Origin: Agapanthus africanus
Taxonomy: Eukaryota > Streptophyta > Magnoliopsida > Asparagales > Amaryllidaceae
Assembly (NCBI GenBank): GCA_030015575.1
Contig: JASDDO010000019.1
Location: forward strand, 515,564,986 to 515,628,985
DNA: 64,000 bases
Direction: 5' to 3'
Position numbers and translations under genes: made by a program. Of this stretch, positions 10,070 to 21,537 are shown piece after piece (position 1 is the stretch's first letter; the number at the start of each line of letters is the position of its first letter). The notes beneath the pieces were generated by a model, which had not been told where the DNA came from, searched no databases, and saw only the letters and a program-made list of their open reading frames with translations.

Positions 10070-10506
10070 GGGCAAAAGTATTATCGGGAATTTCAAGTGT
10101 TGAAATTTGCAATGAGATTGCATGCCTTCTATGAGATAGTTGGATCTCGATACCCACTACGAGTAAGAGTTACTCCTGAGAGAATTTTGCACAGGACAAT
10201 TAACTGATCAAGTAGGTGACTAGAAAGGTGTTTACGGGGTTAAGCCTCTAGGAAAACGAGCTTTATTTTAATTAGGTCTGTGCGAAAGCACGGGGAACCT
10301 CCCTCAAATTACCAACACTGGCCTGGCTGAAAGATTGGCGAACTTGTAAGGTGTAATTAATCCCGGCTAGTCTTTCATTTTAGGGTTTGAAGGAAGATTT
10401 GATAAAAATAGCGGGAGACATTCTGATTAGATAAGATAATAACCAATCTAATCTTACAAGAGCATACGCTAAAGTGTTTCCTTCTCTCTCTCTCCAGGTA
10501 GCGACC

Positions 10507-11703
10507 ATGTCAGGCCTTAATCAAGATAATAATATGGATGTATTGACTGAACCCGCTTATTATACTGAGCAGGGGAATGTTGGTCCAATTCTTTCTTATA
10601 AGTATTATAAGACTAAGCAGGAAATAGGAGAATATCTGGATTCTCACACCGCCCAAACGAAGAACAAGCATGCTGATGCATCTTCTTCGGAAGTGTTAGT
10701 TATTGAGAACTGTTTCTCAGTTCACTCTACATCCTGGGTATTAGATACCGGATCAGGATCCCACATATGTAATACGTTACATGGGCTACGTAAAGGTAGT
10801 GAACTGGGAATGGGTGATCATTCCGTATTAGTAGGGAATGGTGCAGATATTGCAGCCAAGGCTGTTGGCGAATATCACCTTGTGTTACCAAAAGGTAATA
10901 CATTGATTCTGAACGAATGCTATTACATTCCGACCCTGATATGCAATATTATATCAGTTTCTTTATTGAATAAAGAAGGATATAATTTTGTAATACAGGA
11001 TAATGTTATGAACATATTCCTGAATCAAAAGTTGATAGGATCAGGATCGTTAAATAATGGCATGTACGTTCTAAATCAAACTACAATTCTTAATATACAG
11101 AACACAAACAAGAGGAAAAGTTCAGAAATGAACGAATCCTTCTTATGGCATTGTATACTTGGTTACATCAATGCGACACGACTAGCCAAATTGCATAAGG
11201 ATGGATATTTGAATCCGTTCGAATTTGCATCTTATGACACTTGCCAGTCATGTCTCAAAGGCAAGATGACCAAAACTCCGTTTAGTGGACATGGAGAAAG
11301 AGTTACAGAACTCTTAGGGCTGATACATAGTGATGTATGTGGACCCATGTCTACACATGCCAGGAACGGTTCTTCCTACTTCATTACATTCATTGACGAT
11401 CTCTCAAGATACGGGCATGTGCTCCTGATGAAACACAAGTCTGAAGCTTTTGAGAAATTCAGGGAATATAAGCACGAAGTAGAGAACCAAACGGGCAAAA
11501 GTATTAAAATCCTTCGATCTAACCGAGGAGGAGAATACTTGAGCAATGAGTTCCTGGACTATCTAAAAGAGAATGGGATTCTCTCTCAGCTTACTCCTCC
11601 TTATACACCACAGAACAACGGTGTATCGGAGCGGAGGAATCACACCCTATTAGATATGGTGCGCTCTATGATGAGCAATACTGAGTTGCCTATTTCCTTC
11701 TAG
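10507..11703 (+). pseudogene. Element A pol remnant: protease and integrase
   Basis: The first ATG lies ten bases after the pyrimidine tract. The N-terminal stretch of about 75 residues is unlike gag. Then comes the aspartic protease motif VLDTGSGSHIC, the Copia-type pre-integrase zinc region (WHCILGYIN then CQSCLKGK), and the integrase core with HSDVCGPM, FIDDLSRYGHVLLMKHKS, GGEYLSNEF and TPPYTPQNNGVSERRN. These would cut the polyprotein and insert the cDNA. The closest match I know is the Tork-like plant Copia group. It belongs to a broken element and is a fossil. Confidence 0.9.
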
Positions 11704-11892
11704 GGTTATGCGCTTGAGACAGCAGCATACCTATTTAATCAAGTTCCATCTAAATCTGTACCTACTACACCATATAAGATATGGAGTGGGAAGAGACCGT
11801 ATCTTAAACGAGTTAAGATATGGGGTTGTCCGGCCTATGTCAAAAGGCAAAATCCGGACAAACTCAAGGCACGATCAGTTCTTTGCAAGTTT

Positions 11893-13131
11893 GTGGGATA
11901 TCCTAAGAATTCCCAAGGATATTTTTTCTACTATGTTGAAGAACAAAAAGTGTTTGTTTCTCAATATGCCACCTTTTTAGAAAAGGAATTTCATGTTAAA
12001 GAAATTAATGGCGAAGAGGTAGAGCTAGAAGAGGTTCCAGCACCACAAACTATAACTGAAGATTTAGTGGAACCAGATGACTCGGTAATTCCCAACGAAC
12101 CTCAGCCTCTCCGCCGATCTAGTAGAGTTTCTCATCCACCTGAGAGATACTATAGTTTTCTCGTTGATGGTGGGAGCGAGGATTGCATTATGGAAGATGA
12201 TCACCTGACTAGCTTCGAGCAGGCCATCATGAGTGGTGACTCTGTGAAGTGGCTGGATGCAATGCGATCTGAGATGGAATCCATGTACACCAACAAAGTA
12301 TGGACTTTGGAAGTTGCTCCTGAAGGGGTAAAACCTATTGGAAGTAAATGGATCTTTAAGAAGAAACTTGGTGTAGATGGAAAAGTGGAGACTTTCAAAG
12401 CTAAACTTGTTGCAAAGGGTTTTCGTCAACGACCAAGTGTAGATTATGACGAAACCTTTTCTCCAGTGGCTATGCTTAAGTCCATCTGGATCCTACTTGC
12501 CATTGCTGCATACCATGACTACGAAATCTGGCAGATGGATGTTAAGACTGCCTTTCTAAATGATGATTTAGAGGAGTGCGTGTACATGACTCAGCCAGAG
12601 GGCTTCGTAGACAGTGGGAGCAGCGGAAAGGTGTGGAAGCTGCTTAAATCCATCTACAGGTTAAAGCAGGCATCGCGGAGTTGGAACATCTGCTTTGATG
12701 TTGTAGTTAAAGAGTTTGACTTCATCAAAAACGTAGATGAACCTTGTATATATAAAAAGGTTGCAGAGAGTAAGGTTGTTTTCCTCGTATTGTACGTCGC
12801 TGCCAACGATGCTGCAAAAGAGGCTGTCTGGATGAAGAAGTTCATTACTGAACTTGGTGTGGTTCCATCCATTGAGCATCCAATACCTTTGTATTGTGAT
12901 AACAATGGAGCTGTGGCTTTAGCTAAGGAACCCAGGTCCCATCAGAAGTCCAGACATATTATGAGGCGGTATCACCTAATCTGGGAGATAGTTGATCGCC
13001 GGGAGATCGAGGTCAGGAGAGTTGATACGAAGGACAACACTGCAGATCCACTCAGAAAGGCCACTCCCCAGACACAGTTTGAGAGACTCTTCGAGATGCT
13101 GAGTATGAGATACTACAACAGCTGGCCTTAG
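11893..13131 (+). pseudogene. Element A pol remnant: reverse transcriptase and RNase H
   Basis: It opens in the integrase C-terminal region (GYPKNSQGYFFY, then VFVSQYATFLEKEF). Next comes the start of Copia reverse transcriptase: WLDAMRSEMESM, PIGSKWIFKKKLG, AKLVAKGFRQ, FSPVAMLKSIWILLAIAA and IWQMDVKTAFLNDDLEE. RNase H blocks close it: CDNNGAVALAKEP, RSHQKSRHIMRRYHLI and VDTKDNTADPL. It is an open segment of a broken pol, not a separate gene. The end lies just before the polypurine tract, as usual for Copia. Confidence 0.9.
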
Positions 13132-13145
13132 TGCAAGTGGGAGAT
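13131..13145 (+). other. Element A polypurine tract
   Basis: AGTGCAAGTGGGAGAT lies against the 3' LTR. The same tract precedes the 3' LTRs of C, D, E and F, with a one-base variant in B. Confidence 0.85.
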
Positions 13146-15337
13146 TGTTAGTTATATATATGCCCTAGAGGCCATTGTTGTACATATGATGTATATTATA
13201 GTGGATGCTTGGATATATATAGAGAGGACTTTCTTGCTCGACGTGATAGTATGCTATTTGGTTTCACTTTGTCTTAACATGTTGACTTATATTAGTTTAC
13301 TGTCTTGCTCTCACATGTTGATAAAGCCCTTAGGATATGTACTCGACTACAGGGACTATGATGAGATCATACTAGTGGGGCCACGATAGTCTATGACTAC
13401 ATCCTATAATTGTTCCAAGTCGAGGGTGTATCAAGACAGGGCATCGATACACCAGTGTAGACTAGCATATACGCATCTTGACCCATATGATGGGCGATGG
13501 ATAATCCCATATCCATCGGTGTTTGACATCAAAAATAGTGTACGGGTGCTCAGTAGAGACTGGGTACACTGAACGGACTCGCCGAGAACTCCCAGATGGT
13601 ATTATACCTCACGTCAGATGGCAGTTCTCTGGTGACACTGGTATGGGATAGTCTGTAGACCCAAGATCGTCATAGAGTCTTGTGTAATTCCCACTGTGCT
13701 TTGACTTCCACCTTACCACGTCCAAGAGGGCGTGCAAAACGGTGGCTTTTAGGTACAGTCCCGAATCACATGGAGGCAATGAGCGATAGGAGGGGTTTCG
13801 TCTCTCCCGGTACAGGGAGTTGATGTTGTGCTGTGTTCGATTGGCTATAACTAGAAGTCTCTGGCCAGGGCTGATATAGAGTGCTACTGGTAAGTGTTAT
13901 CAGTAGTTTCTCGACCTTTTATGAGCTTCACATCGACACGACTTATCGGTTACTGGGGTCTGACGTATACCGCCCCTAGACTAGATATGCGACATATCAG
14001 ACGAAGAGACCGAACTGTACGGTAATGTTACTGATCGGATTCACAGGAGAATGTACAGGCTTGCTTGTTGATCTTCTGATCGCTCAATACCTGGGTGGCT
14101 GTTACGTTTAGCTGACCGCTTGCAGCTTGTGGGTGTTTGATGTGATCATCACCCACTGCCGGCGTATTGACGATTCTTTAGAGTTCTACACAGAGATTTC
14201 TTGGCTCAGGCAAAACGGAGTAGGAGCACATATGTGATATGTGCAGGATCAAGAATATTACGATATGAGATACCGTATTCTATTCTCGCGATATATGATA
14301 TAGCCGGGTCATCGGATCAAGTGTTGATTCGATGAATCGGTACATGTTATATTAGTCGGTTATATGCGATATAGCCGGATTGTCGGATCAAGTGTAGATT
14401 CGATAATTTAATGTATAATTATATATATGATATATTACAGTACATTAACTAATATTGGCTCGCTTTATTGATTCATTTTCTCACCGGATAATACATTAAT
14501 ATATATGCGATATATGTTAATTATATTATTTTCTTTTGTTACAAAATTATATTATATGTGTAATATATAATATTGTAACAAATTATGATTACTAATGCAA
14601 CATGATTTGTGGAGATTAAACATGGTTAGGGTTTGATTTGGGTTAGCATTTTCTTGAAACTTCTAGAAGCTTTTGTTTTGTTTTAAGCTAAGATATTTTG
14701 TGTTGATATTTTGGAGTTATTATTTAACCCAACCCAAACCCTTAACCCTAATCAATTCTCTACATGAGTTAATACTTGATATTATTAACTCAAGGTTGTT
14801 TTGTAACCATAGTAATAGATTTCATTATTCATCACAAAAGACTTCATCTTCTTCTTCCTCCTTGAAAAGCTCACTAGCTTTTGGTTTTGTGATGATTTTG
14901 TGTGAGAAATTAAAAATAAAAGAGAGCTAAATTCCTACTTCATCATCCTCATCTATTCTAGCCACTTAGATTAGGGTGTTCATTTCTCTAATACTTGATT
15001 AGAGAAGTGAGAGCTTGAGTTAAAAATTCTTCAAGGTAGATCATCTTCGAAAAGGAAGACTTCAAGCAAGCATGGATCATCCGGCTTGTGGAGCCTCTCT
15101 AGAGTCCGGAAGTTTATGGATCGCGGCGAAGGGACTACTACTCGGAGCTTATGAAGCGAAGGAGCGGACTATAAAGGTTGTAATCCCTTTCCTTTAGTTG
15201 TAATGATGTTTACATGCTTTGTTAACCCCAATTATCAAGCAAAGATCCTCGCTTTAGCTTGTTCGGCACTTCTAAATTTTAAATTTGGCATGGTTGATGC
15301 CTAATAGACCCTTTTGATAGTGACTAGTAACCCTACA
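13146..15337 (+). repeat. Element A 3' LTR
   Basis: 2192 bp, starting TGTTAG and ending CCCTACA, followed by the AAATG duplication. It matches 5661-7855 with about 4% difference. Confidence 0.95.
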
Positions 15338-18300
15338 AAATGAGTGAGTTTAAAATTTTGTTTGGGTTTAGGTGGCTTAATCAAGATATTTAGTGAGCAT
15401 TGTGGCCGCTAGAATTGTTAAAACAACTATATTTGAACTAAATTGGCAATTGTTGCTTACTAGAGTTTCGGAAAAATAGCTTTTAAAGCGAATTTGAAGT
15501 TTTGATGATTTAAACCCTATTTCATATATATGTTTAGTGTGTTGTGAAACCACGAATTGTACGTTTGGGTTTTTCTCGATCAATCAGCGTTTGTACGCCA
15601 ATGTCGAAGGCTATTTAGTTCTTTTGCATAAGCGGACCATAGGTTTTGACCTATGTGAGATTCGTGTGTCGTTTTGGTCATGAGTCGGATTTTAATGTGA
15701 TACGATGTGTTATGATACATAGGTACCCTCACGAGAACTTTGAGATGACAAGCAAGCGCGTGGAGATATTGGCATCGGCAAGCGAAGATCAAGGTGAGTA
15801 GATATATATCTACGGGGGAAGTCGGGTGGATGGCGTATAGCACCCCCGCAGTTTCGTAGTGTAGTATACGAATACGTATACCTATGTATATATAAGTATG
15901 TTTATTGTGAAACTAGATGATTATCTAAATAGACTTTAGAAGTTCATGGTTAAATCCTAGTATAACTTGATGATAGTGTCGTTAGTTAGTTGTAGTCGCG
16001 AACCCTAGATTAAGCTTTACACTCGCGCGCGCGCACTCGCATGCATTTTATTACTTGTGCGTATATGGGGATATGTATACACACACACACACACACATAG
16101 GTATGGGACTATGTATATATATATCTACGTATACATATACATAGATAATGAGGATAGTATACGATATTGGGAGATGAGTCGATGAGATTAGGCATGATGC
16201 CACGAGATCGGTGATATGACATGGTTCGTATTATGAGATACGACATGATGTTATTAGCGGGTCTTTAGGCGTGGTGTTTTCATACACACGCATATATATA
16301 CATGTAGATAGTATCAGTATGTACTAGACGTAGATCAGTATCCCCCAGATCATAATATATGATGATAAGGATATCAGATGAATAATGAGATAAATGTGAT
16401 ATTGACCCGTACCCAGATTGGGATGCCGTCCGATGGGTTTACCGTACGAGCTATAATTATGATGATAGATCCGCACTCCTGACTCGAGGATGTCATATGA
16501 TATATTGTATCACACGCGATACTATTGAGGCGGGATCACCGACTATTATATATATTTATATATCGACTCAGATTTAGACGGTTTCCTTACCTTTTCGATT
16601 AGTTTGTTAGTTTAGACCGGTAGTTTACTTATAGATGTTAGATTAGACCCGGGTCATACATATTTCAAAACTAACGAATCATGAATATTTTTAAGACAGG
16701 CCAAAAGATTCTACGGATATTTCAAAAGACGTACTTTTTTCTTAAAAACACCGTAGTCCTATTTTCTAAACACCATGATTCATGTTATTTCAAATGGCAA
16801 ACTGTATGACCCGATAATATAAATGTTTGTTTCCTTATTGTTGTGTTTATTATTCAGCTCCCGCATATTCTTGCTGTTCGCATCGCATTGCATGCTTATA
16901 TTGTGTTTTCATATACCATTATTGAAATCATACTGTCAGGACACCAGCACCATTACCGATGATGCGTATGTTCTACGTACACCTGCTTGCCGGCTCACAC
17001 ACATCATCATAGGTAATTGTCATGCCACGTACAGTGTAGAGAATATTGATTCATTGATATCTCTTGTTAGCTGATAGTTCCGATATATTATTATTGTGAT
17101 AGCTTAGCCATTGCATTTATTACTGTGATTGCCATGCATATTTATACGTCCATTTTCATGCATTATTATTAGGGCCAGTCCGGATTGCCGGAACCCAATA
17201 TTTTATAATTCATTGTTTATTTACTTTGAGATATTGAGATTTCGGATTTCCATGAGATTTATAGATTTGGAGAAACCGCAAGGATTTATAAACTTATTAT
17301 CATTTTAAAATGAAAATTGCGGTTTTCTCATGATATGATTTGAGAGGAGTCCACCATGAGTTTTCTCGGCTCTTGAGGGATATGATACACCCGATTCGAG
17401 GAGGAGGATGAACCGTCTGTGGGTGCATGGTGGACCCGGTGCGGTACCCCGGGGCGAGAAGTTCGCAGATGATGGCGTTGAGCCTGGCAGGGGAACACTA
17501 CCGACCGGTGACTTCATTGTGACTCATCGGATATCCAGAGGATACCGATCGGAGTTTAGGCCAGTCCGGATAGCCGGAGCCCCAGATATTGAGATAATGA
17601 GATATATATTTTTGTGTCGATACTAGACACTGATTTATGTTGATTTCATTGATGATATCTCGATTTTATATATATAAATCTCACTGAGATATGAAGACAG
17701 TTTTCTCATTTACATGTATTCTGTTTTCATGCATTCATACCTCACATTTATGATATGTTGCTACCTGAAGCACTGACACGAGCACTCGGTACTATACTTA
17801 TATAGATGTTTACCCTTGCCACCTTATCATGCTTCAGACTTTATCATTTTGAGGTTATATATTTCTGATCGTATTGACCTAGGATGAGTCATACATACGA
17901 TTCTGCTCGGTGATGTTTTCTACTCACAAGTTGGAAACTCACCCCCATTGTGCCACAGTTTCTTGCAGGTTTTGCCGTAAAGGTTTTATTGCGGCTTTCT
18001 GGCACACTGCTTCCATTCCGGGTGATTGCTTTGGTAGGTGGGTTCACTCGCATCGTGACCACCCTCATACATTTATTATATTCAATTGTATCTAGTAACT
18101 CCATCAACCAGCCTTGTATATTATTTATAGACTTAGAAGACCTGTTGTATATTATTTCGTCCTTAGAGTCGCGAGTTGTATTATTATGGTTTTAATGTTG
18201 ATTTTGAGTTTCTTTTGAGTTTTGATTCTCGACCTTCGATGTTGTATATTATATTGCTTGCGTGGTTATGACTGTCGATTGACGAAGAGCTAGCTCCCGC

Positions 18301-18584
18301 TTGGGGATGCTTTTTATCATTTCGTATACTATTCATGTTGTACACTGTTTGGGGCCAGTATTTACAAAGGAAACTCTGCCGAAATTTTCAGAAAAGACTT
18401 GATGTTTTAAAAACGTATAATTCGGCTTATGCTATTAAAATCACTTGGTTTAAAACAAGTTTTCCTTCACTTATTATTTAAAATGGTTTAGATTTCTGGG
18501 ATTTTTGGCTTACTTGAATTAGATGAGGTCCTATAGACTTCATATGATTCAAGGGCCAGTCACGTGCCATTTCGGGTCGCGACA
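15338..18584 (+). repeat. Gypsy LTR G, right part
   Basis: Continuation of the LTR left at 5660. It holds microsatellites (CG-rich at 16024-16034, CA repeat at 16079-16096, TA-rich at 16115-16145), the GGCCAGTCCGGAT repeat pair near 17174 and 17561, and a GC-rich block at 17400-17530 that recurs in reverse at 57150-57290. Short reading frames here are not supported as genes. Confidence 0.7.
16079..16096. repeat. CA dinucleotide microsatellite
   Basis: A perfect AC repeat inside the gypsy LTR, near a GCGCGC run and TA-rich runs. Confidence 0.95.
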
Positions 18585-18811
18585 AAGAGCCTAGTTGAGT
18601 CGCGTGGACTTCAACCCGAAGCTATAGAAGAGAAGGACTTGAACTACAAAGGTTGTATACTCTTTTCTTCTCTTGAGTTAATCACATCAGAAAGGCAAAC
18701 TCTAATAATCTAGTAATGATCTTGTTAGTCTAACTTAGCACCTAATAAAAATTAAAATGTGGCATGATTGATACCTCTAGAACCTCATGGTGGTGTTAAG
18801 GTTGACTTTCA
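18585..18811 (+). repeat. Element B 5' LTR, tail only
   Basis: It matches the last 225 or so bases of the B 3' LTR (from about 26605): GAGTCGCGTGGA, GAAGAGAAGGACTTGAACTA, TAATGATCTTGTTAGTC, and the end GACTTTCA. About 5% of sites differ. The left end abuts the gypsy terminus GCGACA, so the rest of the LTR lies beyond G or is lost. Confidence 0.85.
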
Positions 18812-18831
18812 TGGTATCAGAGCTAAGCTAG
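18812..18831 (+). other. Element B primer-binding site
   Basis: TGGTATCAGAGCTAAGCTAG follows the LTR directly. The first 12 bases match the initiator tRNA-Met complement exactly. Confidence 0.9.
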
Positions 18832-21537
18832 AACATTAGGGTAACTTTTAGCAATGTTAGAAATCCGTCGTTTTTGTCATGCAAAAACTGCCTATAAAAG
18901 TAGTTTTGAAATTGATGTTTTGAGTTGTTTGCACACCCCGCGGGCTCACGGTTTGAACCGAGAAGCCGAGGGGTGGAGCGTGCTCACCACGGGGAAAACA
19001 TGGGGGGGACCGAACGGCTGGACCCACTTCCCAAGACCATCACAAGGTGGTCTTGGCGGTGGGGACCCGAAATTGCCCCACCTTAGGCAGTTTCGGGTCT
19101 GTCTCACCCCTTGGCCACCTCGTGGTTGCATCGAGGATAGGGTACCCCCTCTAGGCCCCCCATTCGATACTTAATCTTGGGTCTTCTCCCCCGTGAAGAT
19201 TCGGGCGGGTTTCGAGTTCATTTCGACTCCCGGATTGGCTCAAAACGATCGGTTTTGGAACTTTAGCTCACTGGATTTTTAAAGTGTTGGAAAAATTGGT
19301 TTAATTTGCTAATTGCGTGCGGAATTCTAATGTCACGGTTACTTTACAAGATTTGTGATGTGTGTGATACAATTATTAGAATCTGGATTAATTAGTTTTG
19401 TAAAAACTAGTTAGTACATTGTAAAGCTAGCCGTTTAGTCTCAATTGATCGATTGCTACGAAGTTTTGATTCGGATCAAAACTCCGTCACAATTGCGTAT
19501 TGTACGCGATCACTAAGTCGAGAATCTTGTTGAATTATCCGACAACCAATTGAAAAGAGTTTTCAATTTGAGACTAAAATGCAAGTTTTATAAGTTAGGC
19601 ATGAAATCCAAAATATGAGATATTCCGGGTTTATGACGTCTAAGGAAATTGCGGATTCTAATTATTGTAGTTTTCTGTTTCTTTTTCTGCGACCGTAAGT
19701 ATAATATGTGGGGTATCCCAATCTCATTGCTATATGTCAACGAGTTTCAGAGATACGCATATTTGCTTACGTTGATGATATGTGATATCATGTGTTGCTG
19801 TTGATATGATTTATTGGATCGTCGTGAAAAAATAGCCGGGGGGTTTTATGTGAGATGAGGGTTTTTATTTTCATTCATGTAAAATCTGTATGTAATATTA
19901 TTTTATTGGGGCACTTTCGGGTTGAGGATGATGTCACCACTATTGTATATTATTTACTTTTCCACATTAGGACGGGAAGCATAAGTAACTGAGTTCTAGA
20001 GTCCAGTGGGAGACCATCTCAAGGAGTTGAGACCGAGTCACCTAAATCTAGAATTGGCAGGGTTACTTGCCGCTCTCGTAGGGGTCTAAGGATGTCGGTT
20101 TGGCTATTCATCACGACTGTGGAATCCGTGTTTTACATTATTGGCTAAATTTAAAACACGGACATGCTAGTATATCTAATATTTCATATGTTGCTTTTGC
20201 TGCTTGATTCTGTGATGTTGATCATATAACTACGTGAGACGGATGTAATATTATATATATGATATATAATAAACGTTGCTTATGTTTTGCACTCGCGCTA
20301 GTCCAGCCCCCGCTCTGCCGGTAGTTAAGTAACCTAACGGAGCATGACGGGGCCCCGTGGCGAATGCGGATGGCATAAGCGTACGTTCTATTTTCGTTTC
20401 ATTTTTCTGTAATGTTTAGGAAACATTAAATGATGGGATTTCATTAATGAGATTAATGAAAAGAAAGAAACCAAAAGATGTTGTAGGATCAAATTTTCAA
20501 AAAGGGTAGCTCTAGTTTTTGCTTTGTATAGTGGTATTCCTTGATGAATATCTAGCACCTCATTCGATAAGAAAAGAGCCGAGATCCCTTCACCGGGAGT
20601 GACCTCTTTAGCGAAACTAGCAAATACTACAACTCACTCGGTTTTGTTTTTGATATCTTCTCTAGTTCCAGCTTTGCATAATGGTATTGCTGAATATCCT
20701 GCACCTCATTCGATGAGGAAAGAGCTGAGATCTCTTCACCGGGAGTGACCTCTTTAGCGAAACTAGCAAAAGCCTCAAAAACACTCCTTTTCAAAATCAC
20801 TCAATTCTGCAACGATATCAAGTTCATTACGCAAAAGGTTTTCTTAAATACCTGTCGTAGCCCTCCGTCATTTCAGATAAGTAGTATTTAGTATTCGTGC
20901 TACGTTTGTTGGCTTTCGTCAAGACGTAGTGTGTGGTAGCTACTTACTGCTTAACTGCTGCATATGATGCGATTGTATTAGGATAGTTGTACGACTTTGT
21001 TTGCTTTCGTCAAGGGTCGTGCGGGTGGGTTTAATTCAATCATGAAATGTACGGGTTGAACTTGACTAGCGGACTATGGTTTGTTGGTTTTCGTCAAGGT
21101 CATAGGACGCTAGGGGCAAAATATTATCTGGAATTTTAAGTGTTGAAATTTGCAATAAGATTATATACCTTCTATGAGATAGTTGGATCCCGATACCCAC
21201 TGCGAGTAAGAGTTACTCCTGAGAGAGTTTTACACATTACAATTAGCCGATCAAGTAGGTGTCTAGAAAGGTGTTAACGGGGTTACGCCTCTGGGAAAAT
21301 GAAGTTTATTTTAATTAGGTCCGTGCGAAAGCACGGGAAACCACCCTTAAAGTACCGACACTGGCCTGACTGAAAGATTCGCGAACTTGTAGGGTGTAAT
21401 TAATCCCGGCTATTCTTACCTTTTAGAGTTTGAAGGAAGATTTGATAAAAACAGTGGGAGCCATCCTGATTAGATAAAAATCCAATCTAATTTTGCAAAG
21501 AGCGCACGCAAAGTGATTATCCTTCTCTCTCTTATGG
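18832..21537 (+). other. Element B structured leader
   Basis: Collinear with the A leader, with no gag seen. A B-specific GC-rich hairpin block lies at 18934-19130. The long hairpin is at about 19693-19771, tandem modules at 20533-20609 and 20683-20755, the triple array at 20900-21113, and the GAAA-tetraloop hairpin near 21325-21342. It ends in a CTCTCTCT tract before GGTAGCGACCA. Hairpin 3 is CTAGCG (21066) with CGCTAG (21108) and CTATG (21074) with CATAG (21101), all perfect although different from A. Confidence 0.75.
18934..19130 (+). other. GC-rich hairpin block in the B leader
   Basis: Stems seen: CACCCC (18934) with GGGGTG (18970), enclosing GGCT with AGCC and CGGTT with AACCG; CCAAGACCA (19031) with TGGTCTTGG (19048); ACCCGAAA (19065) with TTTCGGGT (19091), enclosing TGCC with GGCA. 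All are perfect. Reading frames across this block are a by-product of its GC content. Confidence 0.75.

Larger units (their letters stand above)
7880..10497 (+). other. Element A structured leader, no gag recognised
   Basis: The 2.6 kb has no reading frame resembling gag and no CCHC knuckle. It aligns in order with the leaders of B, C and D. Conserved elements are a GC-rich inverted repeat (8054-8103), a long hairpin (8764-8841), two hairpin modules (9490-9720), an array of three hairpins (9858-10069), a GAGTAA-GAG-TTACTC hairpin (10161-10175), a GAAA-tetraloop hairpin (10280-10291), and a hairpin (10425-10453) before the pyrimidine tract CTTCTCTCTCTCTCCAG ending at 10497. Stems change on both arms between elements, so the unit appears to act as folded RNA. 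Its role (packaging, translation, splicing) is unknown. Confidence 0.8.
5661..15337 (+). mobile_element. Element A: Ty1/copia retrotransposon with both LTRs (subfamily I)
   Basis: The element is 9.7 kb, bounded by TGTTAG and CTACA and flanked by AAATG at 5656-5660 and 15338-15342. Order: 5' LTR, initiator-Met-type primer-binding site, long non-coding leader, protease-integrase segment, reverse transcriptase-RNase H segment, polypurine tract, 3' LTR. The LTRs differ at about 4% of sites by eye, roughly 1.5-2 million years at the often used 1.3e-8 per site per year. Pol is broken in a few places. No gag is recognised. The order of domains (integrase before reverse transcriptase) fixes it as Copia; the plant lineage is uncertain. 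Confidence 0.95.
4370..18584 (+). mobile_element. Element G: Tekay-like gypsy LTR, interrupted by element A
   Basis: The LTR starts after the polypurine tract (TTTAACG, from an expected TGTAACG) and ends at 18584 with GGGTCGCGACA. Without A and one copy of AAATG it is about 4.5 kb, long but usual for this lineage. Landmarks are the CT-rich block at 4800-5050, the CA and TA microsatellites at 16020-16135 and 16540-16565, and GGCCAGTCCGGAT near 17174, repeated near 17561. A second copy lies in reverse at 27709-28228 and 56663-57873. Its right end abuts the tail of the B 5' LTR, so G seems to have inserted there. No gene is seen in it. Confidence 0.7.

Noticed and set aside
10161-10300. Group II intron domain V or a tRNA-like fold near the GAAA hairpin
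   Set aside because: The catalytic AGC triad and domain V stem lengths are not present, and no cloverleaf can be drawn.
18854-19174. 106-residue open frame in the GC-rich part of the B leader
   Set aside because: It lies on perfect inverted repeats, has no recognisable domain and is not kept in A, C or D; the hairpins explain the openness.
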